Source of the DNA: Candidatus Proteinoplasmatales archaeon SG8-5
GTDB taxonomy: Archaea > Thermoplasmatota > Thermoplasmata > SG8-5
Direction: 5' to 3'
Assembly (NCBI GenBank): GCA_001595885.1
Contig: LSSH01000100.1
Span: forward strand, 1 to 10,565
Length of the DNA stretch: 10,565 bases
The notes under the pieces were generated by a model. It ran no database searches, was not told the origin of the DNA, and saw only the letters and a list, made by a program, of their open reading frames with translations. Of the stretch, positions 1-5,225 are shown piece by piece; within the stretch, counting starts at the first letter, position 1, and the number at the start of each line of letters is the position of its first letter. The position numbers were made by a program, and so were the translations under genes.

Positions 1-1
1 C

Positions 2-40
2 GGGTACCGGCTGAGCCGTCTGGTTGAGGTCGCAAAGTAA
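2..40 (+). CDS. C-terminal end of an upstream gene (partial)
   Basis: The second forward frame is open from the window edge to a TAA at 38-40 and encodes about 12 residues (ending ...LVEVAK). The other two forward frames stop earlier. The amphipathic, charged ending is plausible for a protein C-terminus, and a promoter-like sequence for the next gene follows shortly after. Too little is present to name a family, and the real neighbour could lie in another frame or strand. Confidence 0.3.
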   Translation, partial: GYRLSRLVEVAK

Positions 41-60
41 GAAAGGAGCCGACCGCCCTG

Positions 61-98
61 GAAACCTTTAATAATTTCGGGTCAATACCCAGGCTCGA
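61..98 (+). promoter_or_regulatory. Archaeal TATA/BRE-like promoter for the oxoamine synthase gene
   Basis: GAAACC at 61-66 followed by TTTAATAA at 67-74 looks like a purine-rich BRE plus TATA box. Archaeal start sites usually lie about 25 bp downstream, which predicts initiation near 95 and a leader of about 30 nt. The leader holds a strong Shine-Dalgarno, AAGGAGG at 111-117, eight bases before the ATG at 126. A small hairpin, GGGT/ACCC with loop CAAT (79-90), lies between the TATA box and the predicted start. The call rests on sequence resemblance only. Confidence 0.5.
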
Positions 99-125
99 TA
101 ATTTGAACCTAAGGAGGGGCAGGAA

Positions 126-1310
126 ATGAGAGACGCTACAGGATTCTTGCGCGAGGAATACGAGGATATCGTTGAGAAGGGATTCGACTGGAAGCTGAGA
201 CGGCTGGAGGGTCCTTCGACGCCCGTGTGCACCGTGGACGGCAAAGAAGTGATTATGCTGTGCTCGAACAACTATCTGAGTTTGAGCAACCACCCCAAGT
301 TGAGGGAGGCCGCCAAGAAGGCCATCGATTCACACGGGGCCGGTTCCGGCTCCGTACGGGCGATCGCCGGCAACATGGACCTGCACGAGGAGGCGGAGGA
401 CAGGGTGGCCAGGTTCAAGGGGACCGAAGCTTCCCTCATCTACCAGACCGGCTTCGCGGCCAACGCCGGCCTTATTCCACAGCTTTGCGGGAAGGGCGAC
501 ATATTCATCAGCGACGAGCTCAACCACGGCAGCATCATCGACGGTGTCAGGCTCTCAAAGGCCGACCGGGCGGTGTACGCCCACAACGACATGGCCGAGT
601 GCGAGAAGGTCGTGAAGGAGGTTTCGGAGAAGGATTACCGCCGGATTCTGATTCTGACCGACGGAGTATTCAGCATGGACGGGGACGTTGCCCACATGGA
701 CCGGATAGTCGAGATAGCCAAGCAGTACGGCGCGATGACCTATGTGGACGACGCCCACGGCGAGGGGGTCATCGGACCGGACGGAAGGGGCATCGGCGCG
801 CATTTCGGAATAACCGGGGAGATAGACGTGGAGATGGGGACCTTCTCAAAGGCCTTCGGTGTCGTGGGCGGCCTCGTCGCCGGCTCGGAGGACCTGAAGA
901 AGTTCGCGTACAACAAATCAAGAACGTGGCTGCTCAGCGGCTCGCACCCGCCGGCCGTGGCGGCTGCCCAGATAGCGGCCATTGACGTTCTCGAGACCGA
1001 GCCCGAGCACGTCCGGAGACTCTGGGAGAACACCAATTACTTCAAGAAGGAGATCCAGGGAATGGGCTACGACACGGGGGATAGCACGACGCCCATCACC
1101 CCGGTCATCTGCGGCGAGAGCCACAAGGCGAAAGAATTGAGCACCAGGCTGTACGACGAGGGCATCTTCGGACTGCCCATCGTGTTCCCGATGGTGGCCC
1201 GCGACAAGGCACGGATACGCACGATGATGAACGCCGGCCTGACCCGCGAGCACCTGGACAAGGCCCTGGGAGCATTCGAGAGCATCGGCAAGGACCTTAA
1301 GATAATCTAG
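126..1310 (+). CDS. kbl: PLP-dependent alpha-oxoamine synthase (glycine C-acetyltransferase-like)
   Basis: A 394-residue fold-type I PLP enzyme of the alpha-oxoamine synthase family, which condenses an amino acid with an acyl-CoA; the cytosolic members include glycine C-acetyltransferase (Kbl) and 8-amino-7-oxononanoate synthase (BioF). The N-terminal CSNNYLSLSNHP (46-57) is the family hallmark. NHGS (133-136) carries the PLP-stacking histidine, DDAHGEG (208-214) the Asp/His pair, and GTFSKAFG (238-245) places the Schiff-base lysine at K242. Length is normal for the family. The ATG at 126 is fixed by AAGGAGG eight bases upstream. Motifs cannot separate Kbl from BioF. The N-terminus, through GFLREEYEDI, recalls the Kbl-related acyltransferase subfamily, and no bio genes lie nearby, so Kbl-like is favoured. 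The neighbouring threonine dehydrogenase expected for threonine breakdown cannot be checked, because the upstream gene is cut off. Confidence 0.85.
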   Translation: MRDATGFLREEYEDIVEKGFDWKLRRLEGPSTPVCTVDGKEVIMLCSNNYLSLSNHPKLREAAKKAIDSHGAGSGSVRAIAGNMDLHEEAEDRVARFKGTEASLIYQTGFAANAGLIPQLCGKGDIFISDELNHGSIIDGVRLSKADRAVYAHNDMAECEKVVKEVSEKDYRRILILTDGVFSMDGDVAHMDRIVEIAKQYGAMTYVDDAHGEGVIGPDGRGIGAHFGITGEIDVEMGTFSKAFGVVGGLVAGSEDLKKFAYNKSRTWLLSGSHPPAVAAAQIAAIDVLETEPEHVRRLWENTNYFKKEIQGMGYDTGDSTTPITPVICGESHKAKELSTRLYDEGIFGLPIVFPMVARDKARIRTMMNAGLTREHLDKALGAFESIGKDLKII

Positions 1311-1440
1311 ACCAAGAACCCTTAATCCACGGAACATAATGGTGTAATCATCTGTGGATGACAATACCACGAATAGGGCCATTGCATTCTCAACGGTCAT
1401 CAGCCAGTGGGATTTCATGTTCCGAACGGAATAAACCTTC
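1311..1440. other. Intergenic region with an imperfect dyad 3' of the oxoamine synthase gene
   Basis: This AT-rich stretch has no credible gene. Its only clear structure is an inverted repeat, ATCCACGGA at 1325-1333 with TCTGTGGAT at 1351-1359, giving nine pairs (one G-T) around a 17-nt loop. It starts 14 bases after the stop codon at 1308-1310 and has no T-tract after it. It could be part of the 3' end of the upstream transcript, or an operator upstream of the psmB promoter. Neither role can be shown from sequence alone. Confidence 0.3.
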
Positions 1441-1444
1441 TCTG

Positions 1445-1490
1445 CGGAAACCCTTATATATAGAGAGAACATTAGAGTAGATAGTCCATT
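1445..1490 (+). promoter_or_regulatory. Archaeal promoter for psmB-fttA
   Basis: CGGAAACCC (1445-1453) followed by TTATATATAG (1454-1463) is a very good match to an archaeal BRE plus TATA box, the best in the window. Initiation would be expected about 25 bp downstream, near 1483-1488, giving a 5' leader of about 75 nt. That leader ends in a GA-rich Shine-Dalgarno (GAGGGGG, 1547-1553) seven bases before the psmB ATG. The leader is longer than usual and contains CTTGCGATTTTTCGCAATGG, in which TTGCGA (1513-1518) can pair with TCGCAA (1523-1528) around a four-T loop, forming a short hairpin upstream of the ribosome binding site. Confidence 0.65.
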
Positions 1491-1560
1491 ATAAGACAAT
1501 AATGTGTGGAGCTTGCGATTTTTCGCAATGGATTATGCCCGAATTTGAGGGGGCGTAGAT

Positions 1561-2202
1561 ATGACAGAACATAATGAAGAATTAAAGAAGGGTACCACAA
1601 CGGTGGGTATCACGTGCAAGGACGGGGTGGTAATAGCCACCGAGCACAGGGCGACCATGGGAACCCTCATCGCCCACAAGAAGACGCAGAAGCTGTTCAG
1701 GATCGACAACCATCTGGGCATGACCGTCGCGGGTCTCGTTGGGGACGCGCAGACACTGGCCAGGTATCTCACTGCAGAGGCCGAGCTTTACAGGCTGAAA
1801 AGGAAAGAGCCCATGCCGGTGAGGGCTGCGGCCACGATGATGGCCAACATACTGAACAGCAGGACGTATTTTCCCTACTGGGTGCAGCTGGTTGTGGCGG
1901 GTGTGGACCAGGAGGGCGGCCACGTGTATTCGCTTGACGCCGCCGGCGGTTCCATACCGGACGATTATGTCACCACCGGTTCAGGTTCCCCCTACGTCTA
2001 CGGGGTGCTCGAGGACCACTACAAGAAGGGGCTGAGCCTCAGCGACGGGACGGACCTGGCCATCCGGGGGTTGCACGCCGCGATGAAGAGGGACGCGGCA
2101 TCCGGCAACGGCATCAGTGTCGCTCAGATAACCGATAAGGATTTCAAGGAATTGGGTGAAGAAGCGGTCCAGAAGAGAATAGAGAAGATGAAGCTGGAAT
2201 AA
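1561..2202 (+). CDS. psmB: 20S proteasome beta subunit precursor
   Basis: This is the catalytic beta subunit of the archaeal 20S proteasome, an Ntn-hydrolase that degrades unfolded proteins inside a barrel of alpha and beta rings in the cytosol. The 213-residue precursor has an 11-residue propeptide ending in Gly11. Autocleavage before Thr12 would expose the nucleophile (TTTVG, 12-16). In mature numbering Glu17 (E28) and Lys33 (K44) are present, as in Thermoplasma acidophilum, where many homologues have Asp17. TTGSGSP (138-144) holds the Ser129 equivalent, and RDAASG (177-182) holds the Asp166 and Ser169 equivalents. GLVGDAQ and DAAGGS match the family. All catalytic residues are intact, so it should be active. 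It has its own TATA promoter and a GAGGGGG ribosome site, and lies 31 bp before fttA with no promoter visible between them. The alpha subunit gene is not in the window. Confidence 0.96.
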   Translation: MTEHNEELKKGTTTVGITCKDGVVIATEHRATMGTLIAHKKTQKLFRIDNHLGMTVAGLVGDAQTLARYLTAEAELYRLKRKEPMPVRAAATMMANILNSRTYFPYWVQLVVAGVDQEGGHVYSLDAAGGSIPDDYVTTGSGSPYVYGVLEDHYKKGLSLSDGTDLAIRGLHAAMKRDAASGNGISVAQITDKDFKELGEEAVQKRIEKMKLE

Positions 2203-2233
2203 TCGCATACAGAACTTACAGGCGAGGAAGCCG

Positions 2234-4141
2234 ATGAGCGTAGAAAAGATTCTGGAGAAGGCCAAAGAGGAGGTGCGCAAGATCGTGCCTCCCTCCATCA
2301 AGATAACGGACATTGACTTCGAAGGTCCGGTCGTGGTCATTTACACCGAGAACATGGAGGAGTTCGCGGAGCACACCGACATCATCAAACAGCTTGCCCA
2401 GGGTCTCAGGAGAAGGGTGACCATCCGCCCGGACCCGACCCTGCTGGCAGACCCGGAGAAGGCCGAGGGCCAGATACGCGAGATCATACCGGAAGAGGCC
2501 GATATCACAGACATCTTCTTCGACCACGAGACCGGCGAGGTGACCATCGAGGCCCTCAGCCCGGGACTGGTCATCGGCAAGCACGGCTCGGTCCTGAACG
2601 AGCTGAAGAAGAACATCGGCTGGGCCCCCAAGGTGACGAGAGCCCCCCCGCTGCCCTCCAAGACCCTGAGCGAGGTGCGCAGCTATCTGAGAAGTGTTCG
2701 GGAGGAGAGGATAGAGTTCCTGAGGAAGCTGGGCCGCAGGCTCGTGAGGGAGGAGGCCGAAGGGGAGAACTGGGTGCGCATGACGACGCTCGGCGGTTAC
2801 AGAGAGGTCGGTCGCAGCGCGACGCTGCTCATGACCAGGAACAGCAAGATTCTCATCGACTGCGGCGCGATGCCCTCGGCGGAGAACGCAACACCCTACC
2901 TCAGCGTCCCAGAGCTGCAGCCGCTGGACAGCCTGGACGGCGTAGTTGTGACGCACGCCCACCTGGACCACTCCGGCCTTGTTCCGGTCCTCTACAAGTA
3001 CGGATACGAGGGACCGGTATACTGCACCGCGCCAACGAGGGACCTCATGTCCCTGCTACTCATCGATTTCATCAAGGTCGCATTCGGGGAGGCGAAGCGC
3101 GCACCCTACGAATCGACCCACGTGAGGGAGGTGGTCAAGCACACAATCACCCTGAAGTACGGCGAGACCACCGATATCTCGCCCGACGTCCGGCTCACGT
3201 TCCAAAACGCGGGCCACATCCTGGGCTCCGCGGTATGCCACTTCCACATCGGCGACGGCCTGTACAACATAGCCATGACCGGAGACATCAAGTTTGAAAA
3301 GACGTGGCTCTTCAACTCGGCCGTGAACCGCTTCCCCAGGCTGGAGACTGTCCTGATGGAGGCGACATACGGCGGCTACAACGACAACCAGCCGAGCCGC
3401 GGCGAGGCGTCGGCGGAGCTCCGGGGCGTGGCTGGCCGGACCCTGAGGAGGGGCGGCCACCTGCTGATTCCCGTTTTCGCGGTGGGCCGTTCCCAGGAGG
3501 TCATGCTCGTCCTAGAGGACCTCATGAAGCACGAGGCAATTCCCACCGTACCAGTGTACCTTGACGGCATGATATGGGAGGCCACGGCAATACACACCGG
3601 GTACCCAGAGTTCCTGAACAGCTCCCTCCGCACCCAGATATTCCAGCAGAACGAGAACCCCTTCCTCTCGGACGTCTTCAAACGCGTCGAGAACATGGAG
3701 ATGCGGCAGACAATCGCAGATGATCCAGATCCCTGCATCGTCCTGGCGACCGCCGGCATGATGAACGGCGGCCCCGTCCTCGAATACTTCAAGACCTGGG
3801 CTGGCGACGCCAAGAACACGATTGTCTTCGTCGGTTACCAGTCCGAAGGCACGCTCGGCAGGAAGATACAGAAAGGCTGGAAGGAGATCCAACTCGTGGA
3901 ACGCGGTATCGAATTAAACCTCGAGGTCAACATGGAGAACGTCACCGTGGACGGATTCAGCGGTCACTCGGACCGAAGACAGCTCGTCAGGTACATCGAC
4001 AACATGGACCCGAAGCCGGAGCGCGTCATAATCAACCACGGCGAAGAGTTCAAGTGTTCTGACCTGGCCAGTACCTTATACAAAAAGTTTGGATTCGAGA
4101 CCAGAGCCCCGATGAATTTGGAAACTATCAGGGTAAAATAA
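2234..4141 (+). CDS. fttA: aCPSF1/FttA, KH-MBL-beta-CASP ribonuclease and transcription termination factor
   Basis: A 635-residue homologue of eukaryotic CPSF73. Archaeal aCPSF1 (FttA) cleaves nascent RNA and terminates transcription downstream of U-rich sites. Domain order by eye: an N-terminal KH-like domain (about 1-75), a second KH domain with its GKHG loop at 115-118, a linker helix (145-172), a metallo-beta-lactamase domain from about 180, an inserted beta-CASP domain (about 385-560), and the MBL C-terminal part. Zinc-ligand and catalytic motifs are complete: HAHLDH (241-246), GHILGS with His328, TGD (349-351), EATYGG with Glu376, GFSGHSD with His578, and NHGEE with His602. Length is typical. 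The ATG at 2234 is preceded by GGCGAGG at 2221-2227. It appears to be the distal gene of a psmB-fttA transcript, an adjacency I recall from other euryarchaea. Directly downstream lies the repeat-rich non-coding region. Confidence 0.95.
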   Translation: MSVEKILEKAKEEVRKIVPPSIKITDIDFEGPVVVIYTENMEEFAEHTDIIKQLAQGLRRRVTIRPDPTLLADPEKAEGQIREIIPEEADITDIFFDHETGEVTIEALSPGLVIGKHGSVLNELKKNIGWAPKVTRAPPLPSKTLSEVRSYLRSVREERIEFLRKLGRRLVREEAEGENWVRMTTLGGYREVGRSATLLMTRNSKILIDCGAMPSAENATPYLSVPELQPLDSLDGVVVTHAHLDHSGLVPVLYKYGYEGPVYCTAPTRDLMSLLLIDFIKVAFGEAKRAPYESTHVREVVKHTITLKYGETTDISPDVRLTFQNAGHILGSAVCHFHIGDGLYNIAMTGDIKFEKTWLFNSAVNRFPRLETVLMEATYGGYNDNQPSRGEASAELRGVAGRTLRRGGHLLIPVFAVGRSQEVMLVLEDLMKHEAIPTVPVYLDGMIWEATAIHTGYPEFLNSSLRTQIFQQNENPFLSDVFKRVENMEMRQTIADDPDPCIVLATAGMMNGGPVLEYFKTWAGDAKNTIVFVGYQSEGTLGRKIQKGWKEIQLVERGIELNLEVNMENVTVDGFSGHSDRRQLVRYIDNMDPKPERVIINHGEEFKCSDLASTLYKKFGFETRAPMNLETIRVK

Positions 4142-4163
4142 CGATGTCAAATCGTTTTCTCTC
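4140..4163 (+). terminator. Possible intrinsic-type hairpin plus T-rich tail after fttA
   Basis: AACGAT (4140-4145) pairs perfectly with ATCGTT (4151-4156) around the loop GTCAA, and T-rich sequence follows (4155-4163, TTTTCTCTC). The hairpin starts inside the fttA stop codon (TAA, 4139-4141). A six-pair stem is weak, but a T-rich stretch at the 3' end is what archaeal RNA polymerase and FttA itself respond to. A role in ending the psmB-fttA transcript is inferred. Confidence 0.4.
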
Positions 4164-4187
4164 AGGGGACGTACAACCTCAGTTAGT

Positions 4188-4277
4188 TTGACGTGCGCAC
4201 ACGGTGCACGTCGATCTCGGCTTGATTTCCAGGCGTTTCATACCCGCCTCTTCAGGCGTCATACAACCTAAGGTTGA
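4188..4277. other. Hairpin-rich non-coding segment left of the repeat array
   Basis: Three inverted repeats lie close together. GACGTGC (4190-4196) pairs with GCACGTC (4206-4212) around a 9-nt loop, extendable by two weaker pairs. AGGCG (4231-4235) and a second AGGCG (4254-4258) can each pair with the CGCCT between them (4245-4249), so those two hairpins exclude one another. CAACC (4264-4268) pairs with GGTTG (4272-4276). No coding sequence is credible here: the 62-codon open frame at 4204-4392 runs into the repeat array. It may be part of the fttA 3' UTR or a separate structured RNA. I do not recognise it as a known RNA family. Confidence 0.4.
4203..4224. repeat. Outlying copy of the GGTGCAYG module
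   Basis: This segment begins GGTGCACGTCGATCTCGGC and matches, with few differences, the module inside the array at 4293, 4366 and 4548. In the three array copies the module runs directly into TGCTAGAG 21 bases later. Here the octamer is replaced by TTGATTTCC. Its start is 90 bases before the next copy. It shows that repeat-related sequence extends left of the visible octamer array. Confidence 0.6.
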
Positions 4278-4292
4278 ATACAGAAAACAAAC

Positions 4293-4668
4293 GGTGCATG
4301 ACAATCTCCGCCATGCTAGAGATTCTAACTGTGCTAGAGGATCATGCAATGCAAGAGTTTCCATCGGTGCACGTCAATTTCTGCCTTGCTAGAGGTTAAA
4401 TTGTATATATTTGTGCTAGAGTTTGAATTGGAGATATCTGTGCAAGAGGTTCTAACCTTGCTAGAGTAAATATCTGGTTCATCCAATGCTAGAGTTTACA
4501 TTGTAGATATATGTGCAAGAGATTCTATCCGTGCTAGAGGATGCAATGGCGCATGACGTCCTCTGCCTTGCTAGAGTTTGTATCAGTGCTAGAGAATCTA
4601 GTTGTATGGTCCAATGCTAGAATTATTAGCCATGCTAAAGAATAGATTTGGAGATTTTTGCGCTAGAG
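4293..4668. repeat. Modular short-repeat array, TGCTAGAG units on a 9-bp ladder
   Basis: Fifteen octamers of the form TGCTAGAG lie at 4314, 4332, 4350, 4387, 4414, 4441, 4459, 4487, 4514, 4532, 4569, 4587, 4615, 4633 and 4661. Nine are exact, three are TGCAAGAG (4350, 4441, 4514), and the last three copies at 4615, 4633 and 4661 read TGCTAGAA, TGCTAAAG and CGCTAGAG. Start-to-start distances are 18, 18, 37, 27, 27, 18, 28, 27, 18, 37, 18, 28, 18 and 28, all close to two, three or four times 9. The two 37-bp steps contain a degenerate unit (TGCACGTC at 4368, CGCATGAC at 4550), so they are really 18 + 19. The copies occupy all three reading frames and contain TAG, so the array is not coding. It fills the gap between convergent fttA and the carbonic anhydrase gene and is much more AT-rich than the genes. 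Function unknown: a protein-binding array, a transcript-end insulator or a decaying minisatellite all fit. Confidence 0.85.
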
Positions 4669-4682
4669 GTTCAAAGGGCCCA

Positions 4683-5216
4683 TTAATATTTCTTCAATCT
4701 CTTCAGGCCCATCTTCAGCCGCCGCTCCGCGAGGTCGGAGTAGAGGCCCTTGTACTGGGTCCACTGGAGCTTGTAGTCTTCGCTGACGTCGGCGACGGCC
4801 TTTGCCGGTACTCCCACGGCGACCTTCCCGGGTTCGACGGCGGTGTTGTTGGTGACGACGGCGCCTTCTCCGATGACCGCCCACTTGCCTATCTTGGCGT
4901 AATCCGACACGACCGCGCCCATGCCGATGACGCAGTAGTCGTCAAGCGTGGCGTTGTGGATTGTGGAGGTGTGGCCAAGTGTAACGTAGCTGCCTATCTT
5001 GCATAGTTCTCCGGGCCGGGCGTGGACGACGACGTTCTCCTCGATGGCCGTCCTCTTGCCTATCTTGACGGTGCCGTAATCCCCGCGGACCACGGCTCCC
5101 GGACCGATGTAACACTTCTCGCCAATCGTGACGTCGCCTATGATGCTGGCGGTCTCGTAGATGTAACAGCCCGCGCCTATTTTGGGGCGCTTTCCCTCGA
5201 ACTCGTATACCGGCAT
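4683..5216 (-). CDS. Gamma-class carbonic anhydrase-like left-handed beta-helix protein
   Basis: A 177-residue protein made mostly of hexapeptide repeats (such as SIIGDV, TIGEKC, YIGPGA, VIGMGA, VIGEGA), which fold as a left-handed beta-helix and trimerise, with a C-terminal charged helix from about 147. Zinc ligands are all present: His65 (VVVHARP), His82 and His87 (LGHTSTIH), matching the three ligands of the Methanosarcina enzyme Cam. The Arg/Asp pair RGD (44-46) is also kept. The acidic loop of Cam is missing, as in the CamH/YrdA-type branch, and the position of Cam Gln75 appears to be Glu59. It may hydrate CO2, but many members of this branch have no shown activity. Its ribosome site, GAGGGAT (complement of 5221-5227), overlaps the purM stop codon. 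The gap is nine bases, so it is co-transcribed and probably translationally coupled with purM. Confidence 0.85.
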   Translation of the reverse strand: MPVYEFEGKRPKIGAGCYIYETASIIGDVTIGEKCYIGPGAVVRGDYGTVKIGKRTAIEENVVVHARPGELCKIGSYVTLGHTSTIHNATLDDYCVIGMGAVVSDYAKIGKWAVIGEGAVVTNNTAVEPGKVAVGVPAKAVADVSEDYKLQWTQYKGLYSDLAERRLKMGLKRLKKY

Positions 5217-5225
5217 ATCAATCCC

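Noticed and set aside
2216..2971. 251-codon reverse frame over the start of fttA
   Set aside because: It is the antisense shadow of the KH domains of FttA and has no credible start site or family resemblance.
4204..4392. 62-codon forward open frame in the non-coding gap
   Set aside because: It ends inside the repeat array, has no ribosome site, encodes a composition driven by the repeats (repeated ARxS-like segments), and repeat copies change frame.
4293..4668. CRISPR array
   Set aside because: The repeated unit is only 8 bases, the intervals are 10, 19-20 or 29 bases rather than one spacer size, fillers are themselves related to one another, and no cas gene is present.
4142..4682. Replication origin
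   Set aside because: Repeats in an AT-rich gap prompted the idea, but no orc1/cdc6 gene is nearby and I see no match to the archaeal origin recognition box.
4602..5006. 134-codon forward frame opposite the carbonic anhydrase gene
   Set aside because: It is antisense to a protein with full zinc-ligand and hexapeptide-repeat signatures, and starts inside the repeat array.
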